Part shown: positions 8,334-15,939 of the stretch, one piece after another
Layout: each line of letters starts with the position of its first letter
How positions within the stretch are numbered: the stretch's first letter is position 1
NCBI GenBank assembly: GCA_022825665.1
Contig: JAJDWI010000102.1
Location: 1 to 40,248 of the forward strand
Reading direction: 5' to 3'
DNA from: Candidatus Poribacteria bacterium
Lineage (GTDB): Bacteria > Poribacteria > WGA-4E > WGA-3G
Length of the DNA stretch: 40,248 bases
Position numbers and translations under genes: made by a program
Notes under the pieces: model-generated
Database searches by the model: none
What the model saw: the letters and a program-made list of their open reading frames with translations, nothing else
Told to the model about the DNA's origin: nothing

Positions 8334-8888
8334 TCAGAATCGTAATAAAAACAGTGGAATGACAAAACTATCAGATTGTTGTGTTGACCACATATTTAGT
8401 TGGGTGTTTGCTGCATATTGGAAGGGTTGTCCAATGTATGTTGAAACAGCATATCTATTTGCGTATGGTCCATTTCCCTTGATACGAGCAAAACTTCCAT
8501 CAGTAGGTACTTCCTCCTCAGGAGGGGATGGAGGTTTACGTCCCGGCACACTGGGTGCCGACCTATCAACATTACGAGTGTGAAACCAATCCCAGATACC
8601 TATGAATAGAGAAAACGAAACTGCACAAATTCCAATCACCCGATAATTCTGTGAGGACAATTCCGGTGCGATTTTATTTGTTTGTATCATCTTTACACCA
8701 CGAACTCCCAGATAACTATGAATTGCTGTAAATGGGAGAGAACTCAACGTTATAATCTCAAACCGACGTAAAGCACTTTCACTATACTCTTCATGTTGTG
8801 TTTCTTGCTCCTGTGTTTGTGCATAGGGTACAACAACGAGAAAAACCAATAGAGAAAAAATAAATAAACTCTTTCTAAACTTGAACAT
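8334..8888 (-). CDS. Exported protein of unknown function with one internal membrane segment
   Basis: A 184-residue protein with a clear N-terminal signal peptide ending near VVVPYAQTQ. A conserved-looking stretch ALRRFEIITLSSLPFTAIHS (about 40-59) follows, then a hydrophobic segment around residues 83-100 (YRVIGICAVSFSLFIGIWDW). A Pro-rich acidic linker (PSVPGRKPPSPPEEEVP) leads to a C-terminal part ending in Phe (PLFLLRF), as in many outer-membrane or membrane-associated proteins. I recognise no family. It sits between lspA and fmt in the same orientation, with an AAGG ribosome site before the ATG, so it is probably part of the operon. Confidence 0.7.
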   Translation of the reverse strand: MFKFRKSLFIFSLLVFLVVVPYAQTQEQETQHEEYSESALRRFEIITLSSLPFTAIHSYLGVRGVKMIQTNKIAPELSSQNYRVIGICAVSFSLFIGIWDWFHTRNVDRSAPSVPGRKPPSPPEEEVPTDGSFARIKGNGPYANRYAVSTYIGQPFQYAANTQLNMWSTQQSDSFVIPLFLLRF

Positions 8889-8980
8889 AGTTACTAACCT
8901 TCTTATATTGTGTAGTATATCTTATGGCACTAACACGAAATTGGTGAAATTCGGATTATACTGTAGATGCGGATTCTGTG

Positions 8981-9472
8981 TCAATCAGTACTCTTTTGAA
9001 TGCGAAAGAGGAAGACAATGAGCATTCCTGCACCGATACACACAGCAATATCTGCTACATTGAATGTAGGCCAATACAGCCTTTTGCTTTCAATCCCAAA
9101 CTGTAGAAAATCAACAACTTCACCTAATAGAATACGGTCAATAAAGTTACCAACAGCACCCCCGAGTAGAAACCCGAGTGAAATTTGCATCCACCGACTA
9201 TGCTTGAATCTAAAAGAATAGACGATTATAAAGATAAGTGCTGCGATTGTCACAATAATTAACAGTGTCCGCTGATCAGATAAAATACCAAATGCTGCAC
9301 CGGTGTTCCTATCATGCCGTATATTAAAGAAGCCTGGAATTATTGAATAACCGCGTCCTTGTGGTATATTCATACGCACAAGCCATTTCGTGTAGATATC
9401 AAGCAACACAATTGGAAATGCGATTACTATTAAAAACAAGGCATTCTTAATGTATTGTATCGGTAAAATCAC
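8981..9472 (-). CDS. lspA: Lipoprotein signal peptidase (signal peptidase II)
   Basis: An aspartyl membrane protease that cleaves prolipoprotein signal peptides before the lipid-modified Cys. It has four membrane segments and the family motifs NTGAAFG, GNFIDR and FNVADIAVCIGAG. The open frame extends to 9553, but the extra N-terminus is translated from an IS-like hairpin (9481-9522). I prefer the GTG at 9472, giving 163 residues with catalytic Asp112 and Asp141, close to Asp114/Asp141 of E. coli LspA. No good Shine-Dalgarno is visible, perhaps because the insertion replaced the native leader. The gene should process lipoproteins such as those at 1024-2178 and 2271-3347. Confidence 0.9.
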   Translation of the reverse strand: MILPIQYIKNALFLIVIAFPIVLLDIYTKWLVRMNIPQGRGYSIIPGFFNIRHDRNTGAAFGILSDQRTLLIIVTIAALIFIIVYSFRFKHSRWMQISLGFLLGGAVGNFIDRILLGEVVDFLQFGIESKRLYWPTFNVADIAVCIGAGMLIVFLFRIQKSTD

Positions 9473-9480
9473 CAACGTTT

Positions 9481-9803
9481 CGGGCAGGAAGCCCAAGTTT
9501 TTATGCTTGGGAGGAACGCCCGCTCCTATATTTTCCTTGACAAAATATGTCAAACTTGATAACGGACTTCCGAAACAAGTCGGAAGTGTCTTGTTTTAGG
9601 GATACGTGCATAGCCGTATCCAAGTAACTTGAAGACGATAGTTCGCTCGAACAACTTCCGAAGTCGGAAGTGTCTGAGGTTCTGTATCGTGGGTCGCTGG
9701 GACCCTTCGGTGGCGGACAGGTAAAGTTACGAGCCAAGACCGAAGAACATCAAGTCTGGCAGAGGATTGAACAATCCCATGCCTTCAGGCTTGGGTACCT
9801 GAA
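9481..9803. mobile_element. Hairpin-dense IS200/IS605-like remnant or non-autonomous element
   Basis: This 323-nt stretch holds a series of inverted repeats. A nested hairpin has outer arms CGGGC/GCCCG (9481-9485, 9518-9522) and inner arms CCCAAG/CTTGGG (9492-9497, 9506-9511). ACTTCCGA/TCGGAAGT occurs twice (9566-9587 and 9654-9670). Others are GGATACG/CGTATCC (9600-9621), GTTCG/CGAAC (9641-9652), GGGTC/GACCC (9690-9704), GGATTG/CAATCC (9764-9777) and CCCATGCCT/AGGCTTGGG (9776-9795). Imperfect hairpins of the form CCCAAG-loop-CTTGGG at both ends recall the subterminal hairpins of IS200/IS605 elements. No intact tnpA or tnpB is present. A stand-alone structured RNA is an alternative. Confidence 0.55.
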
Positions 9804-9902
9804 AAAAACGATTATCCTTCAAATTGTTATTACAGCTTCTGTTTAGATAACAATGATTCTATCTAATCAGGATCTAAGTACTGAAATCAATAGCAATAAC
9901 CA

Positions 9903-11513
9903 TTATCGGTCATTTTCGCTGATCTTTAGCGTTACAAATTTTCCACGCTGCCTTAAATCTTTGAAATAGACAAGTGCTAAAGTTTCATTACTTTTACCAA
10001 GTTTTTCAATTATTGCCTCATAGTCTGCCAAAGAGTTAATTTGGTTATAGTCTATCTCCTTAATGAGATAGCCAACTCTAATTCCGAGTCTATGCGCAAC
10101 ACTTCCCTGCTCAACATGCATGACGATAACACCAGTTTCGTCTCGGTGTCCATACTGGTTTGCCAGTTTAGGTGTCAAAGATTGCAGATGCATACCAGCC
10201 AATTTTAATGGACTAACATCGGGGTCAACAGATTCTTCAAAACTTGCAATTGCCTCTTCTGTCCGTTTGTCTAATTTAACGGATAACTGAAGTTTTTCTT
10301 TGTTTCGTAAGACTTTCAGTTTTACTTTAATGCCAACACCTGCGGCTCCAACGAGATGCATCAAGTGGTTTGAGTCACGAACTGATTGTCCATTAAATTC
10401 AAGGATCACATCCCCATGACGTAGACCTGCCTTTTCTGCTGGACTTCCTCGTCCGACATCATTTACAACAGCCCCACGTACTTCATCAAGTTTCAGTTTT
10501 TCTGCCAATTCGTGAGACACGGATTCCATACGTATCCCAAGCCAACCACGTACTATTTTCCCATGTTCAATAAGCTGCGGTAATAACTGGCGTGCGGTAT
10601 TACTTGGTATTGCAAAACCGACACCAACATTACCTAAGTCTACACCATTCGTAGCGATAAGGGTGTTTATCCCTACTAACTCTCCTCGTATGTTAATCAA
10701 TGCCCCACCGCTATTACCTTGATTAATTGGTGTGTCAGTTTGTATAAAATTACCATATTTTATGTTGTAGTTAGGGCGGTTTTTTGCGCTTACAACGCCA
10801 CGTGTTACAGTTTGGGACAGGTTAAATGGAGTTCCAATTGCGATAACCCATTCACCCACTTCCAATGTATCAGAATCACCAAATGGAAGTTCAGGTAAAC
10901 CCTCTGCTTTAATTTTTAGAACTGCTAAATCGGTACCGCTAACCTCTGAACCAGCCGGATCTGTTCCAATCAGCTCTGCGTCATATTCCTTTCCGTCGGA
11001 TAAAGTTACTAATACCTCATCAGCCTTTTCAATAACATGGTTGTTAGTAAGAATATAACCGTCATCACTGATTATAACGCCAGATCCGATTCCAACTACA
11101 TCTGGAGGAGGATCTTGATCATTTGGAGTGGGTTGGATTTCATAACCAAAACCATCAGGTTGTCTACCACGAAATCTATCCATAAAACGTCTCAATTCAT
11201 CTCTATCCATGTCCTGTTGAGGAACAATACGTAATCTTGGAATTGTTTCATCAACATTTCGCTCTCTATAAGTGGTTATTTGTACAATTGATGGTCGTGT
11301 ACGTTTAACTAAATTTATAAAGGCACGATTTGCCCGTTCAAGATATTGAAAATCTTCCGAATCTATAAATTCATTATGTGTTTCACCTTCAGCAGTAGGT
11401 ACGACAAACTCATTTCCACTTTGAGAAATAATCAATCCCGCAGCAACGACAAGTCCTGACAATATCAATATTACTGCTGCATGTCTGCTAATTAAGCGTC
11501 TGAAGTTTAACAT
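9903..11513 (-). CDS. htrA: HtrA/Deg-family periplasmic serine protease with two PDZ domains
   Basis: A trypsin-like protease/chaperone of envelope quality control. From the ATG at 11513 (536 aa) the order is: an N-terminal membrane anchor or signal (about 7-29), a helical region, then the protease domain with His159 (TNNHVIEKA), Asp195 (GTDLAVLKI) and Ser268 (QGNSGGAL). PDZ1 spans about 320-410 (GWLGIRMESV, GSPAEKAGLRHGDVI) and PDZ2 about 425-525. The domain begins with an insertion rich in Arg/Asp/Pro (about 85-140), similar to the LA loop. I prefer 11513 to an upstream TTG at 11528 because GGAGG (11522-11526) is 8 nt away. The triad is complete. Confidence 0.94.
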   Translation of the reverse strand: MLNFRRLISRHAAVILILSGLVVAAGLIISQSGNEFVVPTAEGETHNEFIDSEDFQYLERANRAFINLVKRTRPSIVQITTYRERNVDETIPRLRIVPQQDMDRDELRRFMDRFRGRQPDGFGYEIQPTPNDQDPPPDVVGIGSGVIISDDGYILTNNHVIEKADEVLVTLSDGKEYDAELIGTDPAGSEVSGTDLAVLKIKAEGLPELPFGDSDTLEVGEWVIAIGTPFNLSQTVTRGVVSAKNRPNYNIKYGNFIQTDTPINQGNSGGALINIRGELVGINTLIATNGVDLGNVGVGFAIPSNTARQLLPQLIEHGKIVRGWLGIRMESVSHELAEKLKLDEVRGAVVNDVGRGSPAEKAGLRHGDVILEFNGQSVRDSNHLMHLVGAAGVGIKVKLKVLRNKEKLQLSVKLDKRTEEAIASFEESVDPDVSPLKLAGMHLQSLTPKLANQYGHRDETGVIVMHVEQGSVAHRLGIRVGYLIKEIDYNQINSLADYEAIIEKLGKSNETLALVYFKDLRQRGKFVTLKISENDR

Positions 11514-11635
11514 TCTCTTATCCTCCAATTTATATTATTATGCCACTTAAAAAATATATGTATTTTTGTCTTTACGAAATAAAAACACACCGATGAAGTA
11601 AAAGAGTTGCATAAAAAATACAGTAAGTCCTCGTT

Positions 11636-11989
11636 TTATTCTCCGCTTGAAATTTTATCAACATGTTCTTGAACAATATGTGCAGGACATGATTTGATGA
11701 ATAACCATCCACCTGGTACAAGTATTATAAATGCACCTATAGCAATGTCATCTATTCGTCCAATTAATGGAAGGATAAAGTCACCATCAAAGGGATAAAC
11801 AAAATACGCAATAGCAAAAATGACTGCGAATACCTCAAATATCACAAGAATTGCCTTTTTATAGATAGGCACACGTTCATCACGAAATAGACGTAATGTC
11901 AATCGAATGAAGTTAGGAAAATGGAGAAAGATACGTAAAAAACGAAATAAACCTCGTCCTTTACTGCCGAAGAAAAAAGGATTTATCAT
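11636..11989 (-). CDS. DUF1232 (YkvA-like) small membrane protein
   Basis: A 117-residue protein with a basic N-terminus and two to three hydrophobic segments. The central stretch follows the DUF1232 pattern: DERVPIYKKAILV, then a membrane segment running into YPFDGDFILPLIGRIDD, equivalent to the family's SPIDLIPDFIPVLGYLDD signature, then a second hydrophobic segment. The function of this family is not established. It is transcribed in the same direction as htrA, from 122 nt upstream of it, and could share its promoter region or be separate. Confidence 0.75.
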   Translation of the reverse strand: MINPFFFGSKGRGLFRFLRIFLHFPNFIRLTLRLFRDERVPIYKKAILVIFEVFAVIFAIAYFVYPFDGDFILPLIGRIDDIAIGAFIILVPGGWLFIKSCPAHIVQEHVDKISSGE

Positions 11990-12033
11990 GTGTCAATTTT
12001 ATCAAATTACGGTTGTCATTGCAATTCATTTTT

Positions 12034-12108
12034 GTCTGAACCAGGATTTTCAGGATAAGAAAAAAGTCTGAACCAGGATTTTCAAGATTTCAGGATTTTC
12101 AGGATTAG
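12034..12108 (+). repeat. CTGAACCAGGATT...CAGGATT repeat cluster
   Basis: Two consecutive copies of GTCTGAACCAGGATTTTCA (from 12034 and 12066), the second extended by further CAGGATTTTCAGGATT units. Related copies occur at about 12801-12845 and 30045-30088, and an inverted partner near 30169-30193. The units are AT-rich and direct. They are dispersed intergenic repeats of unknown function. Confidence 0.8.
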
Positions 12109-12188
12109 TTCCTTCTCAGATACATGTGCTTTTTCCTTGTAGATGTCATCTTCAATTCGGTAGATATGCGGATTTTTTGTCTGAATAC

Positions 12189-12207
12189 GGGCGGGGAGAC
12201 CCCGCCC
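12189..12207. repeat. GGGCGGGG-AGA-CCCCGCCC hairpin
   Basis: A perfect 8-bp GC-only stem with a 3-nt loop. It stands out against the AT-rich background. Further copies are at 12602-12620 (loop CAA) and 12905-12923 (loop AGA). All are followed by CTACG. Confidence 0.85.
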
Positions 12208-12253
12208 CTACGATGGTTGAAAGGTGTCCTATTATGAATAGAATTGCTTCGAA

Positions 12254-12379
12254 AAAAACGCACTAAAAAAGGGTGTTTTTCGCACATCGGTGCGTTTTTG
12301 TTTTCGGGGTTATGCCAGTCTGAAACTGGGTTTATGAGGTGGTACGATTTTTTTGAAATTTTCATTTTAGTGCGTTTTT
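12254..12379. repeat. 126-bp inverted-repeat element, copy A
   Basis: Bounded by perfect 12-bp terminal inverted repeats AAAAACGCACTA (12254-12265) and TAGTGCGTTTTT (12368-12379). It contains an internal hairpin CGCAC-ATCG-GTGCG followed by T5 (12281-12299), which resembles a plus-strand terminator. A second copy of identical length lies at 29700-29825, sharing most of the interior (for example TTTTCGGGGTTA and GGGTTTAT). Confidence 0.75.
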
Positions 12380-12601
12380 GATTTTCGGTTTTTTTTCATA
12401 TTTAGTCGTTAATATTTGGATTACGATGGAAACAAAAGGGTTTTAAATTTTTCCGCATTTGCTATACACCTTTCGCCCCGCTGGGGCTTTAGTTTTCATG
12501 TGGTAGGGTCGCGATTCGGAGATCGCTCCTACAGAATGTAATGTAAGATGTGCAATAAATTGCGCGAATATCAACGCATCCGATAGGCAAAGTGTCAATA
12601 C

Positions 12602-12620
12602 GGGCGGGGCAACCCCGCCC
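12602..12620. repeat. GGGCGGGG-CAA-CCCCGCCC hairpin
   Basis: Second copy of the GC-only hairpin, with loop CAA instead of AGA. The arms are unchanged. Confidence 0.85.
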
Positions 12621-12904
12621 CTACGGAATGTAAGAGGCGCAATAAATTGCGCGACTACAAACGGGTTTATTGTTAAATTATAGTTGTCATTTCGAAATGA
12701 TGTTATATTTTAACGGATGGTGGTATATGATGTAAAATTAATCAAGAGAGTGGAACAATAGATATCCAATATGTTTTATGTAATTTTCAGAATTTCAGTT
12801 TGTCTGAACCAGGATGGACAAGATTCACAGGATTTTCAGGATAAGAGAAGCTATACACCTTTCGCCTCTCCGAGGCTTTAGTGCACATGTCGCGGGCTTG
12901 CTAC

Positions 12905-12923
12905 GGGCGGGGAGACCCCGCCC
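12905..12923. repeat. GGGCGGGG-AGA-CCCCGCCC hairpin
   Basis: Third copy of the GC-only hairpin, with the same loop as the copy at 12189. It follows a CTATACACCTTTCGCC repeat (about 12851). Confidence 0.85.
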
Positions 12924-13080
12924 CTACGATGAGATGGATTAATACAGGTGGAGAAACCTGTCAATATGATGAGAAGGGGCAATACGGACGGGGAAATTCT
13001 GCTACTACTTAGGTTATGTGTATCTAACATAGAATAATACAGAAAAAAATCAGTAAACTGAATGGCTATGAATATTAACC

Positions 13081-13109
13081 TTGACATCTGCAAACCTAAT
13101 TTGTATACT
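13081..13109 (+). promoter_or_regulatory. Near-consensus sigma70-type promoter
   Basis: TTGACA (13081-13086) and TATACT (13104-13109) are 17 nt apart. Transcription would begin near 13116, leaving about 30 nt of leader with an AAGGAG ribosome site (13135-13140) before the ATG at 13146. Confidence 0.7.
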
Positions 13110-13145
13110 ACCACATATTGATTTATGAATTAGTAAGGAGAGATA

Positions 13146-13910
13146 ATGGCAACACAACTCGCAGCACAGTTATATACAGTCAGAGAATTCACGAAGACAG
13201 AAGATGATATAGCAAAAACAATGAATAAGGTCAGACAACTTGGATATGAAGCTGTCCAATGTTCTGCACTCGGACCGATTGAACCTGAAGCACTTAAAAA
13301 GATTGTTGATAATGAAGGAATAACAATATGTGCTACACATACAAGTTATACACGAATGCGCGACGAACCACAAGCAGTTATTGATGAACATAATTTATGG
13401 GGATGCAAACACGCTGCTATCGGTGGTCTTCCCGGTGAATACCGCACAAAAGAAGGATATGCTAAATTTGCACAGGAAGCCTCTGAAGTCGGTGCACGTC
13501 TTGCTGAAGGTGGTCTGATTTTCTCATATCATAATCATAGTTTTGAATTAGAAAAATTTGATGGACGTACTGGTCTGCAAATCCTATATGAAGAGAGTGA
13601 TCCAAAACATTTTAATAGTGAAATTGATACCTATTGGATACAGCATGGTGGCGGGGATCCTGCTGAATGGATACGCAACTTAAAAGGACGTGCTCATATT
13701 GTGCATCTCAAAGATATGGTTGTCGTGGGTAATTCACAACGATATGCTGAGGTCGGTGAAGGTAATCTAAACTGGTCAGCAATCATGGATGCCTGTGAAT
13801 ACGCAGAAGTGGAATGGTATATTGTTGAGCAAGATTCATGTTATGAACGCGATCCATTTGACAGCTTAGGAATAAGTTTAAAGAACCTTCAAGGAATGGG
13901 TTTAACTTAA
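13146..13910 (+). CDS. Sugar phosphate isomerase/epimerase-like TIM-barrel protein
   Basis: A 254-residue protein of the xylose isomerase-like/AP endonuclease 2 TIM-barrel superfamily. Typical metal-site strands are visible: ICATHTSY near the N-terminal third, FSYHNHSFE with candidate metal-binding His and Glu, SEIDTYWIQHGGGDPAEWI, VHLKDM and EVGEGNLNW, and a late IVEQDS. Such proteins often act as sugar or inositol isomerases/epimerases. The substrate cannot be set from sequence. It has its own near-consensus promoter and good ribosome site, and is flanked on both sides by long repeat regions, so it is probably monocistronic. Confidence 0.85.
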   Translation: MATQLAAQLYTVREFTKTEDDIAKTMNKVRQLGYEAVQCSALGPIEPEALKKIVDNEGITICATHTSYTRMRDEPQAVIDEHNLWGCKHAAIGGLPGEYRTKEGYAKFAQEASEVGARLAEGGLIFSYHNHSFELEKFDGRTGLQILYEESDPKHFNSEIDTYWIQHGGGDPAEWIRNLKGRAHIVHLKDMVVVGNSQRYAEVGEGNLNWSAIMDACEYAEVEWYIVEQDSCYERDPFDSLGISLKNLQGMGLT

Positions 13911-13928
13911 AACAACATCAAATTAGAT

Positions 13929-14164
13929 AGGACTTACGCACTTTTCACGATTCTTCGATAATTATGACGAAAACGATGTGTTTTTTCAGCAGAATTCTAA
14001 GTTACCAGCGCGCTTACATGAAGATTAATTTATTAATTCGGTAATTTTGGAGAAAACTCCAGTGCGGTTAGGAAACCGCACCTACCGGTTTAGGGATAAT
14101 TAGAATTACCGAAATATTTTCTTAATCTTCATCAAAGTGCGCCTACCATTTTTGCGTAAGTCCT
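13929..14164. mobile_element. MITE-like element with AGGACTTACGCA termini
   Basis: Perfect 12-bp inverted repeats AGGACTTACGCA (13929-13940) and TGCGTAAGTCCT (14153-14164) bound 236 nt with no coding capacity. ATTAGA occurs just outside both ends, one base away, and could be a target duplication, though this is weak. The same terminal motif recurs at 14358-14369. No transposase of matching type is in the window. Confidence 0.55.
14019..14132. repeat. Long palindromic repeat unit, copy 1
   Basis: Outer arms TGAAGATTAA (14019) and TTAATCTTCA (to 14132), inner arms TTCGGTAATT and AATTACCGAA, and an apical hairpin GTGCGGTT-AGGA-AACCGCAC (14062-14081) make one large imperfect cruciform. The sequence after it (CAAAGTGCGCCTACCA, then TTTTGCGTAAGTCCTG) is shared with copy 2. 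Confidence 0.7.
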
Positions 14165-14222
14165 GATTAGAATACAATTGGCAGAACACATATACAGTGT
14201 GGTGTTCTGCCATATTTACGTA

Positions 14223-14369
14223 TGAAGATTAAGAATTTAATCGGGTAATTTTAGTTTCTTGTAGCGTCCGGTGCGGTTAGGAAACCGCACCTACCGGGTT
14301 TAGGTCCAAATTACCTAATGTATTTTTTACTCTTCATCAAAGTGCGCCTACCACTTTTGCGTAAGTCCT
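14223..14369. repeat. Long palindromic repeat unit, copy 2, with shared tail
   Basis: It repeats the order of copy 1: TGAAGATTAA, a GGTAATTTTAG arm, the apex GGTGCGGTT-AGGA-AACCGCACC (14270-14291), an AAATTACC arm, CTCTTCAT, then the tail that ends in TGCGTAAGTCCT (14358-14369). The outer arms are more eroded than in copy 1. Confidence 0.65.
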
Positions 14370-14391
14370 GAATTGTATCAAACTAATTTTC

Positions 14392-14423
14392 TTGACTTTT
14401 CCGCTAAATTGTGATAATATAAT
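14392..14423 (+). promoter_or_regulatory. Promoter of tRNA-Pro
   Basis: TTGACT (14392-14397) is followed by overlapping -10 candidates in GATAATATAAT (14413-14423). TAATAT at 14415-14420 gives the ideal 17-nt spacing; TATAAT at 14418 gives 20. The tRNA begins about 20 nt downstream. Confidence 0.55.
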
Positions 14424-14441
14424 TGGGTAATTGTATTAAAA

Positions 14442-14515
14442 CGGGGCGTGGCGCAGCCCGGAAGCGCGCTTGAATGGGGTTCAAGAGGTCGCTGGTTCAA
14501 ATCCAGTCGCCCCGA
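14442..14515 (+). tRNA. tRNA-Pro (anticodon GGG)
   Basis: A full cloverleaf: acceptor arms CGGGGCG (14442-14448) and CGCCCCG (14508-14514) with discriminator A. The D arm contains GCGCAGCCCGGAAGCGC. The anticodon stem CTTGA/TCAAG encloses the loop ATGGGGT, so positions 34-36 read GGG. The T arm is CTGGTTCAAATCCAG. The 3' CCA is not encoded. It decodes CCC/CCU proline codons. Confidence 0.95.
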
Positions 14516-14599
14516 TGTTTTATTTAAATCGTGTATATTTATATACATATATCGTTAAAAATTAATGGTTATTCATTGTGATAAAAGGCAGTTATAGTA

Positions 14600-15922
14600 G
14601 TGGATAAGTCGTGTATCAATGTAGGCATTTTAGGTTGGGGAACAGTAGGCACAGGTGTATCCAAAATATTGGTTAACCAAAACAGTCTAATTTCCAAAAA
14701 TAGTTATGTCCAATTAAGCCTAAAAAAAATAGTAAAACGCACACTACCCGCTACGCGCGTTGGTATAGAACTTCCAACTGACTGTCTCACAGATGATCCC
14801 AGTGATGTTGTAGATAACCCTGAGATTGATATTGTCGTTGAACTTATCGGAGGCGTATCAGGGGCATATTCGTTGATCTCACGTGCAATCCAAAATGGAA
14901 AGCATGTGGTGACTGCGAACAAGGCTTTATTAGCAGAACATGGCAGCGAACTATTCCAACTTGCACAAAAGCATAAAGTAAGCCTGAATTTTGAAGCCAG
15001 CACTGCAGGTGGAATTCCTATTATCAAAACATTACAGGAAAGTTTCACTGCAAATCAAATTCAGTCAATTTACGGTATAGTAAATGGCACATGCAACTAC
15101 ATGTTGACCGAAATGCATGAACGTGGCGTTGATTTTGCAGATATACTCTCAGATGCACAAGAAAAAGGTTATGCTGAGGCTGATCCAACACTGGATGTTG
15201 AAGGGATTGATGCAGCTCAGAAACTAACACTACTTATAGCACTTGCCTACGGGGTTAATATTCCTGTTAACCAATTCCATGTTGAAGGTATTACTGATAT
15301 TTCACAAAAGGAAATACAATATGCTCGTGAACTCGGTTATGTTATCAAACTGCTCGCAATTGCAAAGTTAACCGATGATAACCGAGTAGAAGCAAGAGTA
15401 CATCCAACACTTCTACCGGAACGGAGTTTATTAGCAAATGTTGGTGGTGCGTATAATGCTGTATGTGTAGTAGGTTCTGCTGTAGGTCCTACCCTTTTTT
15501 ATGGGCAAGGAGCAGGTGAAATGCCTACCGCAAGTGCCGTAGTCGCAGATATTATTGATGCTGCAAAATCTATTCAACGCGGTGTAAGTTCTCCGATTTC
15601 ACATGCGTGGTTAGAGAACTCGCAAACTGCTAATTCTATTTGTCCAATTGATGACATAGAAACGCGATATTATTTGCGTTTTGTTGTGATTGATCGTCCT
15701 GGTGTATTAGCAAGTATCGGAAGCATTTTAGGTAACTGCAATATCAGTATTTCTTCTGTAATCCAGAAAGAACCTCATTGCACTGAAACCGTCTCACTTA
15801 TGATGTTAACTCACAAAGCGAAAGAAAAAGATATGAAATCTGCACTTGAACAGATTTATACACTGGAAGTCGTCAAAGGTGATGCGAAACTCATCAGAAT
15901 AGAAGAAGAGGCAGCATTCTAA
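14600..15922 (+). CDS. hom: Homoserine dehydrogenase
   Basis: A 440-residue NAD(P)-dependent enzyme that reduces aspartate semialdehyde to homoserine on the route to threonine and methionine. The N-terminal Rossmann motif is GILGWGTVGTG. Family signatures include VVTANKALLAEHG, EASTAGGIPIIKTL, GIVNGTCNYMLTEM and the stretch AEADPTLDVEGIDAAQKL. An ACT regulatory domain occupies about residues 360-436 (YYLRFVVIDRPGVLASIG), suggesting feedback control, usually by threonine. The start is GTG. It lies 84 nt after tRNA-Pro and 17 nt before yceD, so it may lead into the yceD-rpmF-fab transcript. Its length is normal. Confidence 0.95.
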   Translation: MDKSCINVGILGWGTVGTGVSKILVNQNSLISKNSYVQLSLKKIVKRTLPATRVGIELPTDCLTDDPSDVVDNPEIDIVVELIGGVSGAYSLISRAIQNGKHVVTANKALLAEHGSELFQLAQKHKVSLNFEASTAGGIPIIKTLQESFTANQIQSIYGIVNGTCNYMLTEMHERGVDFADILSDAQEKGYAEADPTLDVEGIDAAQKLTLLIALAYGVNIPVNQFHVEGITDISQKEIQYARELGYVIKLLAIAKLTDDNRVEARVHPTLLPERSLLANVGGAYNAVCVVGSAVGPTLFYGQGAGEMPTASAVVADIIDAAKSIQRGVSSPISHAWLENSQTANSICPIDDIETRYYLRFVVIDRPGVLASIGSILGNCNISISSVIQKEPHCTETVSLMMLTHKAKEKDMKSALEQIYTLEVVKGDAKLIRIEEEAAF

Positions 15923-15939
15923 GACAGATTGTCAAAACA

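Larger units (their letters stand above)
11990..13145. other. Repeat-rich intergenic region
   Basis: More than 1.1 kb without a credible gene. It holds at least five short dispersed repeat families: CAGGATT-type repeats, GGGCGGGG/CCCCGCCC hairpins, a 126-bp inverted-repeat element, a CTATACACCTTTCGCC repeat (about 12462-12500 and 12851-12890) and a GCAATAAATTGCGC repeat (about 12550-12565 and 12637-12652). A fragment TCGCGATTCGGAGATCGCTC (12509-12528) recurs near 22883-22902. Apparent short frames run through these repeats and do not look like genes. A promoter for the next gene lies at its right end. Confidence 0.85.
13911..14441. other. Palindrome-rich intergenic region
   Basis: About 530 nt without a gene. 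It holds a possible MITE bounded by AGGACTTACGCA/TGCGTAAGTCCT (13929-14164) and two copies of a long palindromic unit, each with the GTGCGGTT hairpin at its apex. At the right end lies the promoter of tRNA-Pro. Confidence 0.85.

Noticed and set aside
9473-9553. Long N-terminal extension of LspA
   Set aside because: The 27 extra residues come from the IS-like hairpin, and a GTG at 9472 places the catalytic Asp residues at family-typical positions.
9501-9737. Minus-strand frame of 78 codons in the hairpin island
   Set aside because: It crosses several perfect inverted repeats and resembles no protein; the structure explains the openness better.
12105-12365. Minus-strand frame of 86 codons whose peptide resembles one at 29698-29985
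   Set aside because: It runs through the 126-bp repeat and a GC hairpin. Differences between the two copies fall at all codon positions, so conservation is of DNA or RNA, not protein.
12878-13114. Minus-strand frame of 78 codons
   Set aside because: Its C-terminal part translates the GC hairpin (RRGGVSPPVA), also seen in other repeat frames, and it overlaps the promoter of the next gene.
11990-13145. Possible CRISPR array
   Set aside because: The repeats belong to several unrelated families with irregular spacing; no regular repeat-spacer units and no cas genes are present.
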